DNA from: JBKECO01 sp047974745
GTDB taxonomy: Bacteria > Bacillota > Clostridia > Lachnospirales > Lachnospiraceae
Assembly: GCA_047974745.1 (NCBI GenBank)
Contig: JBKECO010000063.1
Span: 1-38,980, forward strand
Direction: 5' to 3'
Length of the DNA: 38,980 nt
How positions within the stretch are numbered: position 1 is the stretch's first letter; every line of letters begins with the position of its first letter. Made by a program: the position numbers and the translations under genes. Positions 7,388 to 15,374 of the stretch are shown piece after piece. Under the pieces are notes generated by a model. The model searched no databases, was not told where the DNA came from, and was given only the letters and a program-made list of their open reading frames with translations.

Positions 7388-8941
7388 ATGGCAATAATAC
7401 CTTTGCCAAAGGAGATGGTATGTACAGGGGGAGAACTGTGCACCAATGGTTCGATGCAACTTGATCTGGGAGAATTTTCTGATCTGACTGAGGTCTTTGT
7501 CGAAAAGCTGACACAATTACTGCAGTGGAATATTGCAACTCATAATGAAAGCACCCCAATCATGGTGACCAAAAAAAATGCAGCACTTGCTAAAGAAGCT
7601 TATATTCTAAAGATATCAAAAAAGCAGGTCAGAATCGAAGCTTCTACAGAACATGGAATCTATTATGGTTTTCTGACTTTTTTACAACATGCGGTGTCTG
7701 AAAAGAACATACCTTGTGTTGAGATCCATGATGGTCCAAAACACGAATACCGTGGATTTATGCTGGATTGCAGCAGACATTTCATTCCGATGACCGAGAT
7801 TTTGAAATTGATCGATAATGCAAGCGAGATGAAAATGAATCGCTTTCACTGGCACCTGACGGATGATCAAGGGTGGAGACTGGCCATTGCTGCAATGCCA
7901 GAACTAACTTCCAAAGAACCAGAAGGCGTAGATATAATTTCAACCAGAGGCTATTATTCCAAGCAAGAGATTCTTGATGTTGTGAAGTATGCAAAAAAGA
8001 GAATGGTAGAGATCGTACCGGAGATCGATATTCCAGGTCATACACTTGGTCTATTGCACCATCACCCGGAGCTTGCTTGTATTCCAGGGCAATTTACAAT
8101 TGCAACTAGCCCCGGAATTTCAGAAGATGTACTATGTCCTGGAAAAGATACTACGTATCAGGTGCTCTATACAATATTAGATGAAGTAGCAGAACTATTC
8201 CCTTATCCTGTCATTCACATTGGAGGAGATGAAGTGCCGAAAAGTCGATGGCTCGACTGTGAGGACTGCAGAAAAAAAGCAAAAGAAGAAGACATGTCGA
8301 CGCCAAAAGAACTTGAAACTTATTTTCTGCAAACAATCGTTGATTATTTAAATGCACAAGGAAAGACCGTAATGTTGTGGAATGATGCACTTATGGATCA
8401 TGGGATTCATGGGAATGTTATCTGTGAATTTTGGATGACACAGGATACAGATAAGTTGGACGATCTGGTCGATTATTATCCTGTGATCGATGCAAATTTC
8501 AACTACTATTATCTGGACTACCCGATCGAAATAATCTCATTAAAGAAAACCTATGAATATGTTTCAATTTTTAGGAAGAATGAACTAAGGGGACTAATCG
8601 GTCATGAGTGTCCCATCTGGACAGAACTGATTGATTCTAGGGAAGTGCTTTACGACAGGGTCTACCCCAGATTATTTGCAGCTGGAGAAGGGGGCTGGAC
8701 AGAGGATGATCAAAAATCTTATACAGATTTTATAAACAGATTGTCAAAACTTGATGCATGGTTCAAAAGTAAAGGGATTATTTTACCAGATATGCAAAGA
8801 TATGATGTAAAAGGCATGAAAAAAAGTAAAGTTATGATCAAACATTACGCAAGGATGATCAATCTAAAAACAATCAAAATAGCAATGAAAATGAAAAAGC
8901 AAAATCATTTAAAATTTGGGGAGGCAACATGGAAAAATTAG
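7388..8941 (+). CDS. Beta-N-acetylhexosaminidase, GH20
   Basis: The enzyme removes terminal beta-linked GlcNAc or GalNAc by substrate-assisted catalysis. The 517-residue product has the GH20b-type N-terminal domain (residues 1-115) and a TIM barrel with MKMNRFHWHLTDDQGWR (about 147-163), VEIVPEIDIPGHT (about 209-221) and the catalytic pair in HIGGDEVP (Asp-Glu, about 280-281). The substrate-binding WND follows near 332. No signal peptide is present, so the substrate must be imported. The last 40 residues form a lysine-rich tail whose role is unknown. GAGAGGTGAT precedes the ATG. The gene overlaps the GPH symporter start by 13 bases, making a tight hydrolase-transporter unit for an N-acetylhexosamine-containing di- or oligosaccharide. 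Confidence 0.92.
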   Translation: MAIIPLPKEMVCTGGELCTNGSMQLDLGEFSDLTEVFVEKLTQLLQWNIATHNESTPIMVTKKNAALAKEAYILKISKKQVRIEASTEHGIYYGFLTFLQHAVSEKNIPCVEIHDGPKHEYRGFMLDCSRHFIPMTEILKLIDNASEMKMNRFHWHLTDDQGWRLAIAAMPELTSKEPEGVDIISTRGYYSKQEILDVVKYAKKRMVEIVPEIDIPGHTLGLLHHHPELACIPGQFTIATSPGISEDVLCPGKDTTYQVLYTILDEVAELFPYPVIHIGGDEVPKSRWLDCEDCRKKAKEEDMSTPKELETYFLQTIVDYLNAQGKTVMLWNDALMDHGIHGNVICEFWMTQDTDKLDDLVDYYPVIDANFNYYYLDYPIEIISLKKTYEYVSIFRKNELRGLIGHECPIWTELIDSREVLYDRVYPRLFAAGEGGWTEDDQKSYTDFINRLSKLDAWFKSKGIILPDMQRYDVKGMKKSKVMIKHYARMINLKTIKIAMKMKKQNHLKFGEATWKN

Positions 8942-10263
8942 TTATGAAGACGGAAAAAAAAGAACGACTAGGGTACTACAGTTATTTTATTGGTCAGAAC
9001 ATGATCTATATTTTTGTGACCTTGTATTTAAGCGTGTATTTTACGACTAATTTGGGGATTCCAGCAGCAACGGTCGGAGTCATCTTTTTGATTGCGAGAG
9101 TATGGGATGCGATTAATGACCCACTGCTATCGGTAATTATTGAAAGATCCCACTTAAAGGGCGGGAAATTCAAGCCATGGATCAAGTCTGTAGCAATTCT
9201 TATTCCTGTACTGACAGTTTTGAACTTTTCATTTACCAATGCCCTGACTGCAATGCCGATTTCAATCCGTACGATCTATGCGCTTGTAATGTATATTTTA
9301 TGGGGAATGGCATATACAATTTCAGATGCGCCTGCATATGCACTGGCAACTGTAATGACGGATCAGGCATCTGAAAAGAACCGTCTGATATCATATGCAA
9401 AGTTTGCCGGTATGATCGGTCTATTATTTTCTATGGTTGTTTCACCAATATTAGTTGACAAGACTGGAAATTGGTTCTTGGTAGCTGTTGGGATTTCTTT
9501 GATCGCATTCGTATTTCTGAACATGACATTTATGGCAAAAGAAAGAGTGAAATCAACACAGAACAGTCCTACCTTATCAGATATCCTCTCTGTATTATTC
9601 AAAAATAAATATATGATAGTCATCGTGATCACAATTGTAGTGATCAATGGATTTAATTTTGCCATGACTCTGACGCCTTTTTTGACTGAGTATGTATATC
9701 ATGATGCAAGTTTGACCGCTGTGATTCTGGGACTATCTTCCGTACCAATGGTTATTGTTGCACCCCTTGCCCCAAGACTGATTGATAAATTTGGAAAAAA
9801 TAAACTGATGATTGTTTCCATGCTTGCAACATTAATTTTGTCGGTTCTTACCTTCCTGGTAGCAAGAGATTCCTTTGTTCTTTTCATGATATTGTCAGTT
9901 CTTAAATTTTTACTGAGTGGTCCGTTGCTCATTATTACCGCATTGTACTTCACAGATATAATCGAGTACGAGTTCTACACCAGTGGAAGAAGGTTAGAAG
10001 CAGTGACTTTCTCTGTACAAACCTTTACGAATAAAGCTGTAAGTGCGCTTGCAGGTGCATTCCCAATGTTCTTGCTTGGACTGTTTGGGTTTGTGGAATC
10101 AACCGGTACTGAAACAGTTGTTCAAAGTACACAGGTAGTAAATGGTATCTGGCTGATCTATAACTTAGGTCCAGCATTAGGTGCACTGATTGGACTAATT
10201 GTATTTGTGAAATTTTATGATCTGGATGAAGCAAAAGTAGAGGCATTTAAAGCCAGCAAGTAA
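8929..10263 (+). CDS. GPH-family sugar:cation symporter (MelB-like MFS)
   Basis: The 444-residue membrane protein has about twelve hydrophobic segments and the MelB/GPH landmark RVWDAINDPLLSVIIERS near residues 55-72, where the aspartates of the family bind the coupling cation. GPH proteins import glycosides, pentosides or hexuronides with Na+ or H+. GGGGAGG sits 3-9 bases upstream of the chosen ATG, which is itself inside the end of the hexosaminidase gene, so the two are translationally coupled. The pairing suggests import of a GlcNAc- or GalNAc-capped oligosaccharide followed by cytoplasmic cleavage. A strong bidirectional terminator follows. Confidence 0.9.
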   Translation: MEKLVMKTEKKERLGYYSYFIGQNMIYIFVTLYLSVYFTTNLGIPAATVGVIFLIARVWDAINDPLLSVIIERSHLKGGKFKPWIKSVAILIPVLTVLNFSFTNALTAMPISIRTIYALVMYILWGMAYTISDAPAYALATVMTDQASEKNRLISYAKFAGMIGLLFSMVVSPILVDKTGNWFLVAVGISLIAFVFLNMTFMAKERVKSTQNSPTLSDILSVLFKNKYMIVIVITIVVINGFNFAMTLTPFLTEYVYHDASLTAVILGLSSVPMVIVAPLAPRLIDKFGKNKLMIVSMLATLILSVLTFLVARDSFVLFMILSVLKFLLSGPLLIITALYFTDIIEYEFYTSGRRLEAVTFSVQTFTNKAVSALAGAFPMFLLGLFGFVESTGTETVVQSTQVVNGIWLIYNLGPALGALIGLIVFVKFYDLDEAKVEAFKASK

Positions 10264-10326
10264 GTTCTGATTTGTAGCAGATTTCACTCCTAACGCAGCA
10301 GCAAAAAAAGGAAAACTTTTAAAGTC

Positions 10327-10368
10327 AAAAATCCCGTTTCGTGAAAATAGATACGAAATGGGATTTTT
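10327..10368. terminator. Bidirectional rho-independent terminator
   Basis: A 16-base stem (10327-10342 against 10353-10368) with a single G-U wobble encloses a ten-base loop. The arms begin with AAAAA and end with TTTTT, so it can terminate both the GH20-GPH operon arriving from the left and the LacI gene arriving from the right on the minus strand. Confidence 0.85.
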
Positions 10369-10389
10369 GATGTGAAAGTGCAGAGAGAT

Positions 10390-11400
10390 TTACTTGCCGC
10401 ATGATTCTCTAGCTATGTAATGAACTGGAAATTCCTTTGAAAAAGCATTTTTCTCAAATGAAGTGATATTCAGATATACATATTCTAAGCACGAGGCGGC
10501 CATTTCCTCAATTGGCAGTCCGATTACTGATAGAGAAGGTATAGAGTACTCTACATTGTCAGGATTACCATTGCCAATACTTATGACCTCTATCCTATCA
10601 GGCACTAAAATATTATTTCTATGCAGAGCCTTCAAGGCTCCCAATGCTATAAAATCAGAGGTACAAAACAAACAGTCTGGAAATGGATCCAATGAACAGA
10701 GCTTTTCTACACCAGTGAATCCACCTTTCATGCTGTTTTCCACATCTATTACTATTGGGGTTTTCATACCATTTTTTTTTGAGAATTTTTCAAAAGTTGA
10801 TGTCCTTATATTCATGTTCTCAAAAGTTGCTGGTGCACGAAACACAGCTGGACGCTTTTTTAAATGCTTTGCAAATATCTCTGCAGGAATCTGACCGATT
10901 GTTGCGTCATCCATATGAACTGTAGAGTATTTATTAGAAAATCGATTATAAAGAACGGTCGGTATTGAAATTTGAGTTGATTCTAAAAAAACCATATCTT
11001 TTTCTGAAGGATTGCACACAATAATTCCATTACAAGTATTTTGAACTCTTTGATCGAGTGATTCTTCCAGATGATCCGTTGTATATGGTTTGATTTGTAT
11101 TTCACAAGGATAATTATTATTCAGTATTGAAGTTTGCAAACCACTGAAAAATCTAGTTAGAATTTGTAAACGAAAATCAGTTGCCCAGAATAACATTATT
11201 ACAGCATTGCTGGTCATTCCACCTCTTAAAGCTTTTGCCTGAATATTGGTCGTGTAATTAAGCCTTTGTGCAGCATCATAAACTTTCTCCTGAGTTACTT
11301 TAGATATTTTTCGAATATCTCCATTTCCTCTGAGTACAATTGACACAGTACTCATGGATACTTTTGCTAAAAGAGATACATCTTTTAATGTTGCAGCCAT
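10390..11400 (-). CDS. LacI/GalR-family transcriptional regulator
   Basis: The 336-residue protein starts with a classic LacI headpiece: TLKDVSLLAKVSMSTVSIVL (residues 4-23) and the hinge helix region IQAKALRGG near residues 53-61. It continues into a periplasmic-binding-protein-like effector domain. The HTH residues (MSTVSIVL) and the overall length are family-typical. Its start follows GTGAGG. It lies 380 bases from, and divergent to, the ABC transporter operon whose promoter is flanked by two perfect palindromes centred on ACGT, the operator geometry expected for this family. It is therefore the likely local repressor, with an imported substrate or its product as inducer. That regulatory link is inference. 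Confidence 0.9.
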   Translation of the reverse strand: MAATLKDVSLLAKVSMSTVSIVLRGNGDIRKISKVTQEKVYDAAQRLNYTTNIQAKALRGGMTSNAVIMLFWATDFRLQILTRFFSGLQTSILNNNYPCEIQIKPYTTDHLEESLDQRVQNTCNGIIVCNPSEKDMVFLESTQISIPTVLYNRFSNKYSTVHMDDATIGQIPAEIFAKHLKKRPAVFRAPATFENMNIRTSTFEKFSKKNGMKTPIVIDVENSMKGGFTGVEKLCSLDPFPDCLFCTSDFIALGALKALHRNNILVPDRIEVISIGNGNPDNVEYSIPSLSVIGLPIEEMAASCLEYVYLNITSFEKNAFSKEFPVHYIARESCGK

Positions 11401-11677
11401 TTTTTTTCCTCACTTAAGTTAGTACACAATTTGAAATTATTTTATCACAAGAAATAGATATTAGAAAGCTACGTCTTTGCAATTGATATTGTATCACTAA
11501 AAAATGTTTTGTACATGCATCAATTAAAGTAACGGCAGTAATTGCCTCGGCTGCTATAGAAAGTCGATGCATCTGAGTGGGTCTCGCAACATGGAGCAAT
11601 ATTTTTGGCTGCAATTTATATAAATAATGAACAAAAATCAAGCAACAAAATACTTGATAATATACAAATAATTTATA
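11401..11677. other. Intergenic region between LacI gene and operator-promoter block
   Basis: This 277-base gap between divergent genes contains no ORF with a ribosome binding site. The minus-strand LacI promoter must be in its left part, but no convincing -35/-10 pair was found. A stretch at about 11510-11630 looks faintly protein-like in one plus frame (SIKVTAVIASAAIESRC) but has stop codons and no start; it may be gene debris. Confidence 0.35.
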
Positions 11678-11678
11678 G

Positions 11679-11690
11679 TACAACGTTGTA
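11679..11690 (+). promoter_or_regulatory. LacI-type operator O1
   Basis: The perfect palindrome TACAACGTTGTA lies four bases upstream of the -35 box of the ABC operon promoter. The same core recurs at 11738-11749. Even symmetry with a central CG is typical of LacI/GalR operators, and a LacI-type gene is next door. Confidence 0.8.
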
Positions 11691-11693
11691 AGC

Positions 11694-11723
11694 TTGACAA
11701 ATGGGTTTGATCAGATATATAAT
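11694..11723 (+). promoter_or_regulatory. Promoter of the ABC-CocE-AtuA operon
   Basis: A consensus -35 TTGACA at 11694-11699 and a consensus -10 TATAAT at 11718-11723 are separated by 18 bp. Transcription should begin near 11730, putting the second operator at about +8 to +21. Both hexamers are perfect matches, so the promoter should be strong when not repressed. Confidence 0.85.
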
Positions 11724-11736
11724 AAGACATAGTCAA

Positions 11737-11750
11737 GTACAACGTTGTAC
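11737..11750 (+). promoter_or_regulatory. LacI-type operator O2
   Basis: The perfect 14-base palindrome GTACAACGTTGTAC sits just downstream of the predicted transcription start and upstream of the ribosome binding site of the binding-protein gene. Its centre is 59 bp from that of O1, so one repressor at each site would bracket the promoter. Occupancy here would block initiation or early elongation. Confidence 0.82.
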
Positions 11751-11779
11751 TAAGTATGAAAAGGAGAAGGAAGAGGAAT

Positions 11780-13453
11780 ATGAAGAAAAAACTATTAGCA
11801 ACATTATTATCAGCAATTATGGTTATAACTGCATTGACAGGTTGTGGAGGGAGTGGAGACACAACTGAATCAGGTAGTACAACTAGCTCAAGTGAAGAAG
11901 AATTAAGTGTTACAGAAGATGCAACTGCAACGGAGTCAGCAACTTTAGCATCTATTATTGCAGATAGTGATATTTATAGTGCGGATGAGGTGAAAACAGG
12001 TGGAACACTAAGAATTGGTACGATACAGAGCCCAACTATTATTGGGTATACACCGGAAATTGCTAATAATTCCTATATTCAATACTTGAGATGTGCTTAT
12101 GAATCACTATTATATTATGATATCGACGGCACTCTCATTGGACAGCTTGCTGACAGCTGGGAAACAGATACAGATGCAAATACACTAACATTTCATCTTA
12201 AAGAAGGTGTAGTATTTGCAGACGGAACAGATTTTAATGCAGAAGCAGTTAAATTTAATATGGATCTTTATAAGGAAGTTGGTCGTTCAGAAACAAATTA
12301 TATAGATTCTGTGGATATAATCGATGATTATACAATTCAGGTCAATTTGACAGAATGGAATTCATCTGCATTAGAAAGTATTGGATTTTTTATTTGTTAT
12401 ATGTCGCCAACAGTATACGACACAGAAGGCGCTGACTGGCTCAGAATAAACTCATGTGGAACAGGTCCTTATACTGTAAAATCATTTGATCAGGGAGTTT
12501 CTGTAAAATATGTCAAAAATGAAAATTACCGCATTGAGGGAGAGCCTTATTTAGATGGTATCGAATACACTATTTTTGCAGATACAACAACACTTGAAAA
12601 CGCAATGACAGCTAATGAAATTGATGTTATTACATATGGTAATGACGTTGATCTTGCAGAACATTTACTAAGTGCCGATGGAATTATTACAAGTAAAAAT
12701 GAAAATGGATTAGGCGTAGAGTCTACTGGATTAATACCGAGCAGTTCCGATGAAAACGATCCATTTTATGATGCAAAAGTAAGACAGGCTTTTTGTTATG
12801 CAGTTGATTGGGATACACTTGTAACATCATTAAGTTATGGTATATATACTACAACAGATCAATGGGCAGCACCAGGTGCAGTTACCTATAATACTGACCT
12901 TGCAGGATATAATTATGATCCGGAAAAAGCGAAAGAATTATTAATAGAAGCGGGATATCCAGATGGATTTGAAACAACAATCTATACTGTTAATCAAGGA
13001 TTTTATCAGAACTTAGCAACAGCTGCTTCGGCGTCACTTGCCGAGGTTGGAATTATTGCTAATGTTGAAATTGTTGATGCGGCAGCAATGGGTACGCAGA
13101 TGACAGAAGGTTGGAGCGGAATTACATGGCATTTTGCATCAATAGGACCTGATCTTGGATTATTTATGGGGCGTCATTTAGATCCAAATGGGGCGTATTA
13201 TGCACCAGGAATCCGACACCCCCAGGATTGTTTAGATCTATTAGATCAAATTAGAAGTGCAAAAGACGATGAGACGAAAATTAATCTAGAATGGCAGCTA
13301 CAAGAGAAAATCTATGATGAATACGCTTTATTTGGAAAAACACTATTTGTAAATCCAATTTTATACATGAGAAATGATTATGTGAAAGGTGGGCAATTTG
13401 GACTAGTTCATGCAGCTACATGGTCTCCATCCACTGTTTGGTTAGATAGGTAA
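11780..13453 (+). CDS. ABC transporter substrate-binding lipoprotein, peptide/nickel family
   Basis: The 557-residue precursor has a lipoprotein signal peptide ending in LTGC with Cys22 as the lipidation site, then a Ser/Thr/Glu-rich linker (residues 23-60). The rest is a family 5 extracellular binding protein, with GGTLRIGT near the mature start, YESLLYYDIDGTLIGQLADSW and LTFHLKEGVVFADGTDF. Family members bind peptides, but also opines, nickel and some sugars. The second ATG (11780) is chosen over 11756 because it follows AAGGAGAAGGAAGAGG and gives a proper signal peptide. It is first in the operon, under the operator-flanked promoter. A perfect hairpin separates it from the permease gene, which may leave extra copies of this messenger. 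Confidence 0.92.
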   Translation: MKKKLLATLLSAIMVITALTGCGGSGDTTESGSTTSSSEEELSVTEDATATESATLASIIADSDIYSADEVKTGGTLRIGTIQSPTIIGYTPEIANNSYIQYLRCAYESLLYYDIDGTLIGQLADSWETDTDANTLTFHLKEGVVFADGTDFNAEAVKFNMDLYKEVGRSETNYIDSVDIIDDYTIQVNLTEWNSSALESIGFFICYMSPTVYDTEGADWLRINSCGTGPYTVKSFDQGVSVKYVKNENYRIEGEPYLDGIEYTIFADTTTLENAMTANEIDVITYGNDVDLAEHLLSADGIITSKNENGLGVESTGLIPSSSDENDPFYDAKVRQAFCYAVDWDTLVTSLSYGIYTTTDQWAAPGAVTYNTDLAGYNYDPEKAKELLIEAGYPDGFETTIYTVNQGFYQNLATAASASLAEVGIIANVEIVDAAAMGTQMTEGWSGITWHFASIGPDLGLFMGRHLDPNGAYYAPGIRHPQDCLDLLDQIRSAKDDETKINLEWQLQEKIYDEYALFGKTLFVNPILYMRNDYVKGGQFGLVHAATWSPSTVWLDR

Positions 13454-13466
13454 AAATAAAATTGTA

Positions 13467-13505
13467 TGTGAGTATTGGTGACTTTATAGGTTGCCAATAC
13501 TCATA
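13467..13505 (+). promoter_or_regulatory. Intercistronic stem-loop after the binding-protein gene
   Basis: TGAGTATTGG at 13469-13478 pairs perfectly with CCAATACTCA at 13494-13503 across a 15-base loop, with G-U and U-A pairs extending the base. No run of T follows (ATAAAATGG), so it is not a strong terminator. Its place between a binding-protein gene and its permease gene suggests an RNA stabiliser or partial attenuator that raises binding-protein levels over the membrane components. Confidence 0.7.
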
Positions 13506-13521
13506 AAATGGAGGTCAAATA

Positions 13522-14466
13522 ATGGGAAAGTATATTATAAAGAGAATAGGACAAGCACTTATTGTTATCTTTATTGTAACAGTAATCGTCTTTTCCCTTA
13601 TGCATTTTCTGCCAGGAGATCCTATTAAGCTCTATCTTGGAGATTCTGCCACAGAAGATCAAATTGCTTATTACACGCAGATATTTGGTCTGGATAAGCC
13701 ACTATACATACAATACTTTAGATGGATTACAGGATTATTCCATGGCGAAATGGGACTATCCATTGTTTATCATACTGAAGTGTCAGATTTATTGCTGAAA
13801 CGTGCCATTTGTACAATATCAGTTACAATACCTGCATTCATAGTATCGTTAATTATTGGTATCACTTTAGGCGTCATAACAGCTACTCATCGTGGGAAAA
13901 AATTAGATTCCATTATAACATCAATATCAAATTTTTTGATAGCGACGCCAACATTTTGGGTCGGCATGATTTTGGTTTTTGTATTTGCATTAAAACTGAA
14001 TTGGCTTCCTAGCCAAGGATATGTATCGCCAATAGAAAGTCCAATTGGATATATTAAGAATTTGATTATGCCTGTTACTGTATTGTCTTTAGGGTATTTG
14101 GCCTCGACTGTCAGACAAACACGATCATCTATGCTTGAAGTGATCTCCCAAGATTATATCAGAACAGCAAGAGCAAAAGGACTAACAGAGAAAAAAATTA
14201 CATACAGACATGCACTAAGAAATGCTCTAATACCAATAATAACATTGTTAGGAAATGCTGTCGGAATGTTGATTGGAGGTACTGTTGTAATTGAAAATTT
14301 ATTTAATATCCCTGGAGTAGGTGCTTTAATGCTAACGGCGATATCTAACAAAGATTATCTGGTCGCACAAAATATAACATTTGTGGTTGCAGTGGTTGTT
14401 GTTCTATGTAATTTGATTATAGATATATTATATGGATACATTGACCCAAGAATTAGAATTGAGTAG
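13522..14466 (+). CDS. ABC transporter permease, DppB/OppB type
   Basis: The 314-residue protein has six predicted membrane helices: residues 8-28, four between about 95 and 200, and one near 285-305. Its BPD-type coupling loop is YIRTARAKGLTEKKI. The opening 'GKYIIKRIGQALIVIFIVTV' and FLPGDP motif are typical of the DppB branch of peptide ABC importers. It forms the translocation channel with the DppC-type partner downstream. GGAGG precedes the start. The C-terminus YGYIDPRIR is the usual DppB ending. Confidence 0.92.
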   Translation: MGKYIIKRIGQALIVIFIVTVIVFSLMHFLPGDPIKLYLGDSATEDQIAYYTQIFGLDKPLYIQYFRWITGLFHGEMGLSIVYHTEVSDLLLKRAICTISVTIPAFIVSLIIGITLGVITATHRGKKLDSIITSISNFLIATPTFWVGMILVFVFALKLNWLPSQGYVSPIESPIGYIKNLIMPVTVLSLGYLASTVRQTRSSMLEVISQDYIRTARAKGLTEKKITYRHALRNALIPIITLLGNAVGMLIGGTVVIENLFNIPGVGALMLTAISNKDYLVAQNITFVVAVVVVLCNLIIDILYGYIDPRIRIE

Positions 14467-14476
14467 GGGGTATATA

Positions 14477-15361
14477 ATGAAAGTGAAAAAAGTAGACAAA
14501 ATATTAACACCTGCTCAAGAAAGAAAAAGGCAGTTTATAAATGATTTTTTTACAAGACTTCCAGTAAAAATTGGTTTTTCCATTATAGTGTTAATGATAG
14601 TTATGGCTGTCCTGGCACCAGTTATTTCTCCTTATGGTTATAACGATCAAGACTTAACAAATATGTTTGCAAGTGTTAGTTTGAAACATTTTTTTGGAAC
14701 AGATGCACTTGGCAGGGATTTGCTTACGCGAATTATTTATGGTGCTAGAGCGTCGTTGTCAGTAGGACTAGTTTCTACAATGATTGCAGGAGGAATAGGA
14801 ATTACACTCGGATTACTTGCGGGATATATGGGAAAAGGCGTGGATGCAATAATAATGAGAATTATGGATGCGATGATGTCTATTCCTGTTGTGATTTTGG
14901 CTTTGTTTTTGGGTACTTTATTTGGAAAAGGGCTGGGAAACATAATGCTGTGCATTGGTATCGTTATGATGCCAGGATATGCAAGGCTTACAAGAGGACA
15001 AGTACTTACAGTAAAACAATTAGATTATGTAACTGCAGCAAAAATCGGTGGCTCTACAAGAATAAAAAATGCGGTGAAACATATTCTTCCCAATATTTTG
15101 GCTCCTATCTTAGTCTTGGCTACGATGAACTTGGGTACAGCAATTTTAACCGAAGCAAGTTTGAGCTATTTGGGTATGGGTATAAATCCACCAACACCTT
15201 CCTGGGGATCTATGGTAAGCGAAGGGTATCGCTATTTAAGCCAGTATCCCCACATTGCTATCATTCCAGGTTTTTTCATCATTCTTACGGTTTGGTCATT
15301 TAATGTATGCGGAGATGCATTACGTGATGCATCAGATCCGAGGCTAAGGGGTTCAAGATAG
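14477..15361 (+). CDS. ABC transporter permease, DppC/OppC type
   Basis: The 294-residue membrane protein is the second channel subunit. FGTDALGRDLLTRIIYGAR near residues 74-92 is the DppC signature, YVTAAKIGGS is the coupling loop, and SYLGMGINPPTPSWG plus DALRDASDPRLRG close the protein as in the family. An in-frame ATG 45 bases earlier lies inside the DppB gene and lacks a good ribosome binding site; the ATG at 14477 follows TAGGGGG and gives the usual short cytoplasmic N-terminus. It follows the DppB-type gene by ten bases. Confidence 0.92.
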   Translation: MKVKKVDKILTPAQERKRQFINDFFTRLPVKIGFSIIVLMIVMAVLAPVISPYGYNDQDLTNMFASVSLKHFFGTDALGRDLLTRIIYGARASLSVGLVSTMIAGGIGITLGLLAGYMGKGVDAIIMRIMDAMMSIPVVILALFLGTLFGKGLGNIMLCIGIVMMPGYARLTRGQVLTVKQLDYVTAAKIGGSTRIKNAVKHILPNILAPILVLATMNLGTAILTEASLSYLGMGINPPTPSWGSMVSEGYRYLSQYPHIAIIPGFFIILTVWSFNVCGDALRDASDPRLRGSR

Positions 15362-15374
15362 AAAGGGAAACAGT

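Noticed and set aside
11510..11630. Faintly protein-like plus frame between the LacI gene and the operators
   Set aside because: Interrupted by stops, no start, and no family recognised; recorded only as possible debris.
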